Source of the DNA: Chara braunii
Lineage: Eukaryota > Streptophyta > Charophyceae > Charales > Characeae
Direction: 5' to 3'
NCBI GenBank assembly: GCA_003427395.1
Contig: BFEA01000066.1
Coordinates: 981,125 to 1,008,265, forward strand
Length of the DNA: 27,141 bases
In this document: one piece after another, positions 17,345 to 27,020 of the stretch
How positions within the stretch are numbered: position 1 is the first letter of the stretch
How the letters are laid out: every line of letters begins with the position of its first letter
Made by a program: the position numbers and the translations under genes
Notes under the pieces: generated by a model
Told to the model about the DNA's origin: nothing
Seen by the model: the letters and a program-made list of their open reading frames with translations, nothing else
Databases searched by the model: none

Positions 17345-18909
17345 TAAGGGCACAGCCCCCTACGGGGGGCGACCAAAGAAACACAAGCGAGTAGCCGAAA
17401 AGGTAAAGCTGGTTGCGATGCCCATGAACGATCAACGGTAGAAGGGATATCTGAAGAAGAGATCGCGAGAGAGATAAAGGAAAGGAAGAGGAGAGAACCG
17501 CAACGCCTAACGGAAGAGAGAATAGTGGAGATGGACATTGGAGATGGGAATTTGACTAAGCAGGAGAAAAAGTGCGTGCTAGAAGTTCTCAAGACCTGTG
17601 ACAAAGCGATAGCGTTTAGCGACGCAGAGAGAGGAAGGATTGATCCTAGGTACGCCCAACCTGCTAGAATCTACACAATTCCGCATACGTCGCGGAACGA
17701 TGCAGAATGGAAGTACGTTCAAAAGGAGAAAGAAGAAGTAATCACGTTTTTAAAGGAGAAGATGACCTCTCATGTGGCCGAACCATTAGACAGCGCCTAT
17801 GCAAATAGATGGTTAAAACCGAACGGAAAGATCCGGTGGATTCAAGATCTCCGAAAGGTGAATGTTGTCACCATTTGTGATGTCGGGTCTATTACACACA
17901 CAGATCTGTTAGCGGAGGGAGTTGTCGGTAGATCGATCTATTCTATCTGCGATCTATTTTCCAGTTATGACGAGATACCGTTAGATCCTAGGGATAAACA
18001 TCTCACTGCCATGCACACACCGATGGGATTAGTTCAGATGAAGGTGGTACCTATGAGATGGACCAACGGAGTCACGGTATTCCGAAGAGCTATCGTAGCG
18101 GTTCTGAAAGACTTCATTCCTGACAAGGTATAAGTTTTTCTAGATGATTTCCCGATTAAAGGACCGGTGGAGAAGGATGAGATAAAGGTCGCTCCTTGTG
18201 TCAGGAGGTTTTAGAACAGCACTTGATGGATATTTACGCGGTTCTAGATTAGCTAGATGACGCTAATTTGATGGTCAGTGGGACGAAGAGCCGGTGGGCA
18301 GTTTCTTCGATTAAGATTCTTGGGTTTATTTGTGATGCGAGAGGACGTCGGGCAGATCCAACGAAGCTAGATAAACTCTTGAACTGGTCGTCGTCGCTGC
18401 ATAGCGTGATCGAGGTTTGTTAGTTTTTGGGAGTTGTGGGATACTGGCGGATCTTTATATGAGGGTACGTGGAGAAGGCAGAACCACTGAGGCTTCTCCT
18501 TCGTAAGACCAAGCGATTCTACTGGGATTCCCCGCAGGAAACTGCCATGTTTACACTTACGGAGGAATTCAAGGAAGGTGGACGTATCCTAGGGGTACCA
18601 TTCTTCGATGATGAGACGAACAAACCTTTCATAGTATCTACATATGTTGGGCCGTGTTCGATCGAAGGAGTGTTTTCTCAAAAGGACGCTGAAGGAAAGG
18701 GGAGACCGTTGAGATTCGAGAGTCAAACTCTTAATATCGCAGAGCGTAACTACAATCAATTTAAGAAGGAGGTGTTAATAGTTCTTCGCTGTTTAGACGC
18801 GTTTAGACACTACATATATGGGAGACGGTTTATCTTACAAGTAGATCCTACAACTCTTGCTTCAGTTCTACAGAAGGATTTCAGTCGGACAGATCCTACT
18901 ATTGCGTGA
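17345..18909 (+). pseudogene. Gypsy reverse transcriptase and RNase H (decayed)
   Basis: A one-base shift near the T-run at 17340-17345 moves the frame; the open part starts around 17525. Reverse transcriptase signatures: WLKPNGKIRWIQDLRKVN, YSICDLFSSYDEIPLDPRDK (first catalytic Asp), TPMGLVQMKVVPM, and, after an in-frame TAA at 18131, VFLDDFPIKGP (the FLDD catalytic pair). The connection region is broken (stops near 18213, 18255, 18421) but shows ANLMVSGTKSRWAV and ILGFICDARGRRADPTK. RNase H spans about 18530-18905: the first catalytic position is Tyr in VSTYVGP, where relatives have Asp (STDAGP). The later RNYNQFKKEVL and LQVDPTTL blocks retain Glu and Asp. The gene copies RNA to DNA in functional elements; this copy is dead. 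Confidence 0.85.
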
Positions 18910-18944
18910 TGGCTAATTAGGATCCGACTAGAGGATTTCCGGGA

Positions 18945-20611
18945 CTAAGAATGTAGTCGTCGATGGACTGTCCCGGATTCCGATTGACTCTGAAGGACCG
19001 ATAGTCGTGGCGACACTAACCATGACCGAGCCAAGACAAGCAAATCGATTCCTAGTTAACCTCTATGAAGGGAAGTACCGAACGATTGGATTGCACCTAT
19101 CGGGTGAGGAGAGTTTAGATCCAGAGATAAGGAGACAGGCAACTCGATTCTGTCTTAGATCGGGAGATCTATTTCGAAGGCCTACTGGATGTGGTATGCC
19201 TTTACTCGTGGTCTGTGATTCTGAGGAAAAACAGTCTATAATAGCAGAACTCCATGACAATGTAGTTGGTGGACATAGAGTGAAGGGTACGTATGAGAAG
19301 GTGCGTAGGATGTACTGGTGGGAAGGTCAGTACAAGGACGTCGAAACATACTGCATGACATGTGAGGCGTGCCAGAAGAGGGCTCTTGTGAGATACAAAG
19401 AGCCTCTTCACCCTTCCTATCCTATTAGACCAGGGAAAAAGGTACATATTGACTTAGTGAAAATGCCAAAAGGGGTAGGAAATATGAATTATGTGGTGAA
19501 CATTAGGGATGATTTAACAGGGTTTGTGGACGGTAAGCCCATGAGAACGAAGCCGGCTAAAGAAGTCAAGAACTTTGTCCTAAATTACTTGTTTGGGTAT
19601 GGTTGTGTTAGTAGGATTGTAATGGATAGCGGAGCAGAGTTCCTGGCAGATGAAGTTCATAATGTGTTGCGTTAGTAGGATTGTAATGGATAGAGGAACA
19701 AAGTTCCTGCCAGATGAAGTTCAGAATGTGCTCAAGAAGGCAAGAGCTAGGGTCTCGATAGCCACTGCCTATCACCCTCAGTCCAACTCACCCGTAGAAC
19801 GAGGTCATCAATCCTTGATAGCGTCCCTATCTAAGTGGTGTAGAGGCAAAGACAGTGACTGGCCATGATACTTTCGATACGCTATATGGGCGGACAACGT
19901 AACAGTCCGGGCTAGTACGGGTTGCCCTCCCTATACCTTATGGCTCGGGAAGCATTGCCCTTTGCCCATAGAGTTCCACGTTGACAGTTGGACTACAGTT
20001 GACTGGGCAGACAACATGTCGCGAGAAGAGCTTCTGGCAGCTCGAACGAGACAGATAGCCTACGGATTAGAGGATAATCTTATGACGCCAGCAGATCGAT
20101 TGGCTGTAGAAAGAGAGAAAGGAAAAGAGAGATAGGATAAGAACATCTGGACTAGGAAAGACAAGATAAGTGTGGGGTACATGGTGCTTCTCTACGGCGC
20201 AGCCTTAAAAAGGACATGGTCAGGAAAACTGGCGAATAGATGGATGGGGCCCTATCACGTGGTCGAGGCGCTTGACTGGGGAGCCTACATCATAGCCGAG
20301 TTGGATGGATCTAAGTGGAGAGATCCAGTGGTTAGGGCTAGGCTAAAGCTGTTCAGACTGAGAAGACCTTCGACCTCTACGTCGACACTATCCGATCCCA
20401 AGGGAAAGGGGAAGGCCAAGGTGACGGATGAGCCACCATCGAGGCGGTTCGAGATACGAGAGAGCTCAAGGAAGAGGAAGAGAGTAGAGACCCGAAATGT
20501 GAAAGGCTTGACACTAGGGAAGAGAAAGAAATGGCTTTTCATACTCTGGAGGCCGAGACGAAGACTCTGCATCAGACAAGGTGGTGCATCTGGACCGTTT
20601 CCATCTTAGCG
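18945..20611 (+). pseudogene. Gypsy integrase with C-terminal GPY-like domain (decayed)
   Basis: It begins with NVVVDGLSRIP, the tether motif that follows RNase H in gypsy pol. The zinc-binding domain is intact: ELHDNVVGGH and CMTCEACQ (H-H-C-C). The catalytic core shows HIDLVKMPKG (first Asp), VMDRGTKF (second Asp) and SPVERGHQSL (Glu). A 64-bp tandem duplication just after the second Asp shifts the frame. TGA at 19866 and TAG near 20133 follow, yet coding continues (PYTLWLGKHCPLPIEF) into the C-terminal domain KLANRWMGPYHVVEALDWG and KWRDPVVRARLKLF. A basic, serine-rich tail follows and no chromodomain is seen. Integrase inserts the cDNA; this copy is inactive. Confidence 0.85.
19607..19734 (+). 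repeat. 64-bp tandem duplication in integrase causing a frameshift
   Basis: Copies 19607-19670 and 19671-19734 share GTTAGTAGGATTGTAATGGA and AGATGAAGTTCA. They encode VMDSGAEFLADEV and VMDRGTKFLPDEV. The second copy is nearer the usual DRGTQF form. A period of 64 shifts the frame by one. Confidence 0.92.
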
Positions 20612-20724
20612 AAGAAAGAGGCAGAAAAACGTTCCCTTATACCTAAGCGACACAGATACAGAAAGGGCAAAAAACATCTTCTCGGTCCCAGGATTCGTGG
20701 AAGACCTAAACACAAGACAACTAA

Positions 20725-20943
20725 GCGTCGACACGGACGACGCATATAGACAGTTACTTTGAAACTTGTGCATTTCCTGTGACCGACGAGACGGAATCTC
20801 GACGGGAACATCAAGAAGAGGTTTGGGCTTACTGTCGGGCGACCGCAGACCGGTCGGCCACCCGAAATAACTGTCAGAAAAAGTTAGGGTACCTCAGAGG
20901 GACTCTGAAAGCTCTTGCATCGACCGCAGAAACTAACCTTTGA
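20725..20943 (+). pseudogene. Open frame after integrase, unidentified tail or small ORF
   Basis: A 72-codon open stretch without its own ATG reads THIDSYFETCAFPVTDETES and EEVWAYCRATADRSATRNN, ending at TGA 20941-20943. Its composition looks coding. It could be the frameshifted end of the pol polyprotein or an extra small ORF. It is the last coding-like piece before the AT-rich flank. No family is recognised. Confidence 0.3.
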
Positions 20944-21470
20944 AATTAATAAGATGGATGGTTGTTTTTACCGCGCCTGTCACTTACCTATTTTATTTGT
21001 TCAGGGGCTGTCTCCAAATCCGACCGCCATGAGGCAAGGGTATGCGAGTAACCCTTCGCGCGACACTTCCGGCGCCGACCTTTTGACGGGAAAGTGAGGC
21101 CTATTTCATCTAATAAAGAAATAAAACATAAGTAAAAGAATTAAAAATAATAAAAGGAAAGGAAGTGAATGATTATTTTATTATTTAATTAAAATTTATT
21201 AAATTCTATCCTTGATGAATTTTAGCCGAAATTTATTTATTTACCCCCGCCCCATCGATGTTCCAATTTTGACCATGCCGCAGACGTAGCCAAAGTCTGT
21301 TCCACAGGGATTAAGTGTCGACCCAAGCCCCCGCCCCGCGCCCAGTATGTCGTGGAAATCCAGCAAGATACGGACCGCGCAACCCTAATAAGACTCGGGT
21401 TTTCACAAGGGTAATAACCAGAAAAACCAAGTAAAATCCAGCGAGGGATCATAAATAGCGAAAACCCTGG
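20944..21470. other. Unidentified flank of the gypsy element, AT-rich in the middle
   Basis: No gene is visible. A purine stretch GACGGGAAAGTGAGG near 21086-21100 could be a polypurine tract but is weak. The 21110-21240 part is almost all A/T and 21241-21340 is C-rich. No LTR matching the left side of the element was found. Confidence 0.3.
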
Positions 21471-21471
21471 T

Positions 21472-22165
21472 TTGGCACTGGGACGGTTCACTGCAGATTG
21501 GATATCATTATTCCTTGGTACGACATTGGGGCTTGATGAAATCATTTTCATGAGGCCCACCCCAATTCAGGTACGGCCACTGGTTCGGCTCAGGCATGGT
21601 ACATGCTTGATTGGGTACGGTTGTTCCCTGAACACGATGTCTGATCCGATTCGGGACTGCTGCGGGTCATATGTGTATTACGGGGTGCTAGCGAACCACC
21701 GTAGGCTGCGGGAACTGGTCTGGACACGTTATATCTTGCTGGAATTGCTGGTGCATCCCCTGCTGGTACCGCTGGGCTTACATGGGTCCCACTCCACTGG
21801 GGCCGTCACTATACTGGACCTGTGAGCCGGGTTTTCCTGCTACCTTCGGTCCGCTGAGGCCTACGACCAGTGGTGCAGTCCGCATATAGCCAGGTCGACT
21901 GAGCAGACGGGGGGATCGTCGGAGGAGAGGTTCATCTGTGCGCCCGACGTACTCGGCACATCGCTCGCGATGTTGAGGACGTCCCCAGGAGCGGTAGTAC
22001 TCTTCCCCAGGGGGGGGCACGGAGAGAGAACGAGTGGCCAGGGAGCGAGAAGCTGCTAGGCACGGGGAGAGCATCCAAATCATCTATTGACTCGTGTGAA
22101 AGATTCGCCATCGTCCTGCGTGGAGGCGAGCCTGCTACCGGCGCTTCGGCAACGTAACTCCCCAC
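21472..22165 (-). pseudogene. Possible decayed Pro/Gln-rich coding sequence, minus strand
   Basis: Read on the minus strand from about 22122 to 21500 there is a broken frame with coding-like composition: MANLSHESIDDLDALPVPS, after a frameshift PPPGEEYYRSWGRPQHRERC, then GPSGVGPM, a stop, and AQRYQQGMHQQFQQDITC, PDQFPQPTVV and MPEPNQWPYLNWGGP. Pro/Gln/Arg-rich low-complexity sequence of this kind is common in retrotransposon gag N-termini or linkers. No conserved motif confirms this. The plus-strand frame over 21472-21825 appears to be its shadow. Confidence 0.25.
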
Positions 22166-23043
22166 GAACGGTCGTTAGGGGGTAAGAGGAGAGTGAAGCG
22201 GAAAGAGCGGGTTGAGAGGTTTGCAACTCACGCGATAGACAGGAAACTCCTACAGTGCCCGTACGAGTGAGCGATTCAGATGCAGCTACAGCGGTGAGAA
22301 AGAGGGGGGGCGATCTGAACAGGAAGGAAGAGAGCACGACATGTGATTCTGCAGACGTTGGACTGTAGACTCGTGGTGAATTGTTCAGCTCGCTTGGACA
22401 AACTGATGGGGGAGGGCGCTGAGATTAAAAGCCTCTGTGATGATCGAAACCAGGCCCCTTAAACAAGGTAATACAACCACTACGGCGGGACAAATCAGAC
22501 TGTAATGAGCCGAAGTAACTGCGACACAACGGGGCAGCCTCATCATTGGTGAAAGAACAGGCTGGCCAAGTCAGCTACGAGATCAAGCGAATAAGGAGCT
22601 AGAACCCAGCTTTGGTCGACACCTGCCATATGCAGTACAGGGTGGAGTGAGGGTGATATTGAGCACTTGAGGGATTGACCGTCCATACTGGTTCGAAGAA
22701 CATGAGTAGAGAGAATAGCTCTGTTCGAAAAGGCTGATGTAAGGCGAAAAGATGGGGGGGGGAAGACTTTGCTAAACTCTCGGAATGAGCAGACGCGCTC
22801 GGACGACGCAGGTAAACCTTGGCTGTTAACGTGCTGAACGCCTGCACTTGGAGGAGAGTTGCCCCGCGTGCTCAAGTGAGTTCCAAGAACAGACGAATGA
22901 TCCTCGGCAAGCAAGACATAACGAGCCAGCTTCCTACGCTTCCGACGGAGAACCACTCTTTGCTGACTGGCCTTACCTGGCGGTTGACCGCAGCTCGACA
23001 AAACTCAAAGGAAAGTGTATGTATATATATAATTCCCTTTTTC
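22166..23043. other. Unidentified intergenic sequence
   Basis: Long minus-strand frames exist (22543-23001 and others) but overlap one another, are serine-rich and show no motif. A G-run lies at about 22753-22760 and a short TA tract at 23024-23031, just before the repeat copy begins. I can support no gene. Confidence 0.35.
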
Positions 23044-23838
23044 GCCTCTTTCCTTTCTTGATCGGTAGAGCAAGGGCCGCTTAAAAGGGAAATAAACCAT
23101 GAGTCGGGGGAAGAGCAAGTGAGGGAGAGAAGATATGCGCGCGGGAGAGCATGTGTGAGTGAGAGAGAGCGATTGCGCTGCAAGAGGGAGAACGACGAGA
23201 GTAGTAGGGTCCGAAGGAAAATGACGGATGGGCGGAAGAGCTGTAGGAGGATGGGCTTGTGACTAAGGGAATGGGTCATTCGCTTGTTCTTCCCTATCGA
23301 TGCTTCACCTTGCTTTTCCCGCTTCTGTGAGCGACGGGCATAAGAACTCGAAACGATCCCATGAACCGGTCAGAGTTTGTCCAAAGATTCTTTTCCAGTT
23401 GTCGTTGGTTGGAAACAGGGTGGTGCAGTGAACAGAAGACTTGAAAATGGTCCATGTACCTCTACATGATTGCACTCACGATCACCCATGATCATCATCA
23501 ATGTTCAGTTGCAGTGTTGGGGTTGAACGTACCCAAGGGGCAGATCTGAGCTGATCACACAAACGAACATCGAGAAACCTGGGAATATGAGTTGCTAGCA
23601 AAGTTATTCTCCAACTCTTAGAGGTACTTCCGGACAGTCGCGTAAACACAAGTGGATTTTTGCTCCATCCTAATTCCAGCAGACGAAATAATGCTCGTCG
23701 TTTTTTTGTGAAAGTCGTCCTCTGAAGAAGATCGGACGTCAGACTCGTAAGAGGAACTTGGAATCACGCGAAGTGATCACTGCAGTCTTCCAGTTGATTT
23801 TGCAGAAACAGCCCAGTAAAATTCTGAACCCAACCATG
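23044..23838. repeat. Right copy of the ~765-bp dispersed direct repeat
   Basis: This copy matches 98-862 in the same orientation, about 22.9 kb away. It has a 30-base insertion (starting near 23650, CAAGTGGATTTTTGCTCCAT and onward) absent from the left copy. The match stops abruptly after GAACCCAACCATG. Confidence 0.85.
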
Positions 23839-24646
23839 TTGAAACGGTATTCACCTGTCCTCAGTAGCTGATGCAGATCCCAGGGCTCGATCCCTAGTCC
23901 TCACCTTACTTGTGTACAGTATCTGTGTCGACCCCGAGAGTTGAACCCGTGACCTGTGTATTTGTAACAGTTGGTAGACTGTCGTAGGGTCCGTAGGTAG
24001 TCGGGGTTGGATCTGTAGACCTGTCGGGTAGGAGTCTTTGCAAAGTCTAGAAGTCATAGATGTTGCTCCTCCGAAAGTTCAAGGTCGTAGCTGCTACAGT
24101 CCTGAAGGGCCAAGGTCGTAGCTGCTACAGTATCGAAAGGCCAAGTATGCGGCCTTCCGGAAGGTCCTAGTAGTGGCCTTTCGAAGCTGCTCACGTTTAG
24201 GCTGAGGCAAGTGGGCAAGTGGTAGAGTCCACCCGTGCTGAGTCAGCAGTCCCAGTCCCAGTCACTCCTAGTCCAGTCAAGCAAGTACCGCATGGGACTG
24301 TGTGCACCACGGGCATGGGAAAAGGGGGAGACCAACGAGGTACATAAGTATAAATCAAGAGGCAGCGCCCAACTATGGATTCATTCCTGCGTAAGCCATC
24401 AGGAAGCGCTGCTACAGCGACTTGTGCGAGGTGGTCTGCAGTGAGCCCGAAGACGAAGTGGGCGAGAGAAGGAGCTTCGCCATAGCGATAGGGTCGCAGC
24501 GGGCATAGCCGCCATAGCTGATAGGCGAGTGTAGCGTGTATGTGTGTGTATATGTGTACAGAGTGCCGCGTGTGGGATATCCAGGGTGATCCAGTGTGTG
24601 TGTGAGCAAAGAGTTGTACAGGCGTTGTGCCGCCATAGCCATTTGC
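23839..24646. other. Unidentified sequence upstream of the second pol, possibly LTR or leader
   Basis: No gene is evident. A 31-bp unit containing CAAGGTCGTAGCTGCTACAGT is repeated in tandem at 24080-24110 and 24111-24141. A TG-rich tract with GTGTGTGTA words lies near 24537-24610. The position directly before a gypsy protease suggests this may be the LTR or leader of that element, but no partner LTR lies in the window. Confidence 0.35.
24080..24141. repeat. Two-unit 31-bp tandem repeat
   Basis: CAAGGTCGTAGCTGCTACAGT starts both units (24080 and 24111), and the connecting bases (CCTGAAGGGC, ATCGAAAGGC) are similar. A third partial unit (CAAGTATGCGG) follows. Confidence 0.75.
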
Positions 24647-24663
24647 AGTGAACTTGTATCCGA

Positions 24664-25302
24664 GTGCGCGCGAACAGGGAACTCCCACACCACACGTGCC
24701 TTCGGCAGAGGTGCCTAGCCAGCTGTCTAGAGACTGCTTGTGTTAGCGTCTCTCTCAACACTTCCCCCATAGGCGTGGCAGAAGAGTTGAATGAGAGAAT
24801 GCCTGCCTGGGCCAAAATGAAGAAGGATAGTAAGGGACAACTAGTTCTAGTTGATGTAAAGGTCTTTCGAAGTAGAGTAGGGGCCTTTATAGATTCAGGG
24901 GCTACCCGTAGTTATATTAGTCGTAAAGCGTTGAAGAAGCTAAGGCTAGGGTTAAAAGTCCAAAAGTTGGAATACCCAATAGTCAGCGTCCTCACAGACA
25001 ACCGCACTATGCGTGTTGAGGACTACGTAGAGGGAGTCCAGGCGTATTTCCGCCTAGAGAAAGATGGGAAGGTGGAGAAGGTTCTCCATTCCCCGACTCT
25101 CCTCGTACAGGATGACCTTCCTTTTGATACAGTCCTAGGCATGGACTGGGGAGAGGCAGCAGGGGCCACACTTCATTTGAGACAGCATGAGTGTAGGCTC
25201 CCTAGTCCATCAGGTGAGGTTAAGACTGCCCGCTTGTTTCATGTGTCTGGAGTAGATAACTCCTTGGCACATTGCTGTCTCAGTGCTCCCGCGTTCATGT
25301 GA
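24664..25302 (+). pseudogene. Gypsy aspartic protease domain
   Basis: The frame opens after a TGA at about 24647 and reads through to TGA 25300-25302. The core is VDVKVFRSRVGAFIDSGATR with the catalytic D-S-G, followed by SYISRKALKKLRLGL, a flap-like region and VLGMDWGEAAGATL, which is the hydrophobic-G-(M/D)W signature found at the end of plant gypsy proteases. It matures the polyprotein in working elements. The first ~40 residues are unlike gag and may be leader sequence read through. The same frame continues into reverse transcriptase after stops at 25300, 25318, 25384 and 25393, so a Pro-Pol fusion is the likely ancestral state. Confidence 0.75.
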
Positions 25303-25398
25303 TTAGTAAGAAAGGAGTAGTTAGAGGAGCAGGTCTGCGTAGCCTATGTGAGGCCTATCACTGAGCCTAACATGCCAAGCTGCTAGAAAAGTTAGGAT

Positions 25399-26265
25399 TT
25401 GACAGAGCCGCCGAGAGGAGTAGTGCCGCGGCCAATCCAGCATCGAATAGAGAAAGAGCCTGGCAGCAGAACTCCTAAGGGAGCAGTCTACAAGATGTCC
25501 CTAAGGGAGTTAGAGGAGTTGCGTAAGCATTTAGACGAGCTCCTCGGAAAGGGTTGGATTAGGCCCAGCTCATCTCCTTTTGGAGCACCCGTACTATTTG
25601 TCCCCAAGAAGGAAGGAGAATTGCGTATGCGTACAGACTATAGGGGTCTGAATGCGATCACGGTAAAGAACGTTGAGCCACTGCCCAGGATAGACGATCT
25701 CTTAGATCGGGTGCAAGGTTGCAGATATTTTTCAAAGATCGATTTAAAGTTTGGATATCATCAGATAGAGGTCCATCCTGATTACCAGTACAAGACTGCA
25801 TTCCGGACTAGATATAGGCACTACGAGTTCATAGTGATGCCCTTTGGGCTGACCAATGCGCCTGCCACATTCCAGCGCTGTATGAATGATTTGTTTAGGT
25901 TGTGGTTAGATAGATTTATCGTAGTGTATTTCGATGACATCTTAGTGTTCAGTAGGACCCTCCAAGAGCACCAGGGTCATTTGAGGTAGGTCTTGGAGAA
26001 GCTGAGAGAGGCTAACTTCAAGATCAAAGTGAAAAAGTGCGAGTGGGGCAAGACACAAGTCTTGTACTTGGGCCACATTTTAGACGGAGATGGCATTAAG
26101 CCTGAGGACAGCAAGCTAGCGACGATTAGAGATTGGCCGACGACCCGCACATTAACTGAGTTGCGATCGTTCCTAGGTCTGGCTAATTACTATAGGAAGT
26201 TCGTGAGGAACTTCTCGACTATCACCGCTCCCCTTCGCAGATTGCTCAAGAAAGAGGCGATCTAG
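25399..26265 (+). pseudogene. Gypsy reverse transcriptase domain
   Basis: Conserved blocks in order: [74 protein letters not shown] (first catalytic Asp), [33 protein letters not shown] (YFDD catalytic pair), and the thumb and connection with KKCEWGKTQVLYLGHILDGD and ELRSFLGLANYYRKFVRNFS. Only one in-frame stop, TAG at 25987, falls inside, where relatives usually have Gln (HLRQVL). TAG at 26263 ends the stretch. No ATG is needed because this was internal to a polyprotein. Confidence 0.9.
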
Positions 26266-26683
26266 CAGTGGAATAAAGACTGTACGTCTGCGCTGAAGAA
26301 ATTAACGCACCCGTTAATAGAGTACCCTGTCCTCAAAGTAGCAGATTCGTCTTTGCCATTTGTCATCACCACAGACGCGAGTCAGTATGGTATAGGCGCC
26401 GTGTTACAGCAGGACGACGACAATGGCTACAGACCCGTGGAGTTCATGCTAGCGAGGATGCCCTCAGAGAAGGTAGCCACCTCAACGTATGACAGAACTC
26501 TACGCTCTCAGGCAGGCCTTAGAGCACTGGAAGTAGTACCTGCTTAGGAGGCACTTCAAGGTGTATTCAGACCACGAGACACTTAGGTGGTTGAAGACAC
26601 AGGCCAAAATGACACGTAAGTTGAGTAGGTGGGCCGCTGAGATAGACCATTATGACTCTGAGCTCAAGCCTGTTAAAGGAAAG
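26266..26683 (+). pseudogene. Gypsy RNase H domain, truncated by an LTR insertion
   Basis: Blocks seen: FVITTDASQYGIGAVLQQDD (first catalytic Asp), then TYDR, where two bases appear lost near 26495. In the shifted frame follow LYALRQALEHWK, TAG at 26534, and HFKVYSDHETLRWLKTQ (catalytic Asp). The catalytic Glu normally in DRELYAL is lost with the frameshift. Coding ends at ELKPVKGK, exactly before the expected NxVADALSR tether, where the LTR sequence begins. Confidence 0.85.
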
Positions 26684-26994
26684 TGTTATGACCCTGGCCA
26701 ATTTCGAGTTACACATCCATCGGAAAGTACAATGCCATCCAATTGCAAAAAGAAATGAATGGATTTGAGAGGAGAGAGAGAGGATTAGAAGAAGAAGAAG
26801 AAGAAGATGTAAGAAAGAAGAAGAAGATGATGTACACCAGCAAAAACAGATGATAAGGCTCTTGATCAGGCTCTTCTTCTTCGCTCAACAATCTCCTCCT
26901 CCTTATCTCCCCCTTCTCTTATTCATACAAGAAATAATAATACAATGTTGAATGACTGATCCAGAATCAATGTCCGAGTCCCTCTTCTACTGCA
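26684..26994 (+). mobile_element. Left LTR of a third retrotransposon, inserted in RNase H
   Basis: The sequence starts TGTTATGACC, a common plant LTR start, and a TG...CA unit of 311 bp ends at TACTGCA (26988-26994). It is directly followed by GGTATCA, the core of the primer-binding site for initiator tRNA-Met. It interrupts RNase H coding cleanly. It holds a GAA-rich microsatellite (about 26787-26826) and a possible poly(A) signal region near 26930-26945 (AAATAATAATACAATG). The candidate left target-site bases are GAAAG at 26679-26683; the right partner is outside the window. The short LTR and Met primer fit Ty1/copia, but the family is inferred. Confidence 0.5.
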
Positions 26995-27008
26995 GGTATC
27001 ACTTGAGG
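26995..27008 (+). promoter_or_regulatory. Probable initiator tRNA-Met primer-binding site (imperfect)
   Basis: GGTATCACTTGAGG starts right after the LTR end. Plant initiator tRNA-Met sites read TGGTATCAGAGC; here GGTATCA is exact, then the match weakens. Confidence 0.4.
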
Positions 27009-27020
27009 TCCACCATAGCC

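Larger units (their letters stand above)
6299..20943 (+). mobile_element. Decayed Ty3/gypsy retrotransposon with a long extra ORF region upstream of gag
   Basis: Gag with a zinc knuckle, protease, reverse transcriptase, RNase H and integrase occur in order between 13615 and about 20600, the order that defines Ty3/gypsy. All are on the plus strand and broken by stops and frameshifts. Upstream of gag, about 7 kb holds further plus-strand coding-like frames, which is unusual because most gypsy elements have only a leader there. The LTRs were not found: neither flank shows a repeated TG...CA segment, and the right end is placed only by the last open frame. A 2.5-kb insertion (10589-13077) and a 750-N gap (14897-15646) inflate the length. 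The upstream frames could instead be a separate element abutting this one. Confidence 0.65.
24649..26683 (+). mobile_element. Second Ty3/gypsy element, pol only, truncated at both ends
   Basis: Protease, reverse transcriptase and RNase H lie in one frame interrupted by stops, with a frameshift only near 26495. It is clearly less decayed than, and a different lineage from, the pol at 16.0-20.6 kb: the protease has DSGA and the reverse transcriptase has the common YFDD. No gag or zinc knuckle is seen upstream, and integrase is missing because the left LTR of another element begins at 26684. Confidence 0.85.

Noticed and set aside
6299-20611. Reassigned stop codons or programmed readthrough to explain the many in-frame stops
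   Set aside because: All three stop types occur together with frameshifts and altered catalytic residues, which fits ordinary decay.
98-23838. The two ~765-bp direct repeats as LTRs of one giant retrotransposon
   Set aside because: Neither copy begins TG or ends CA, nothing like a primer-binding site follows the left copy, and no polypurine tract precedes the right copy.
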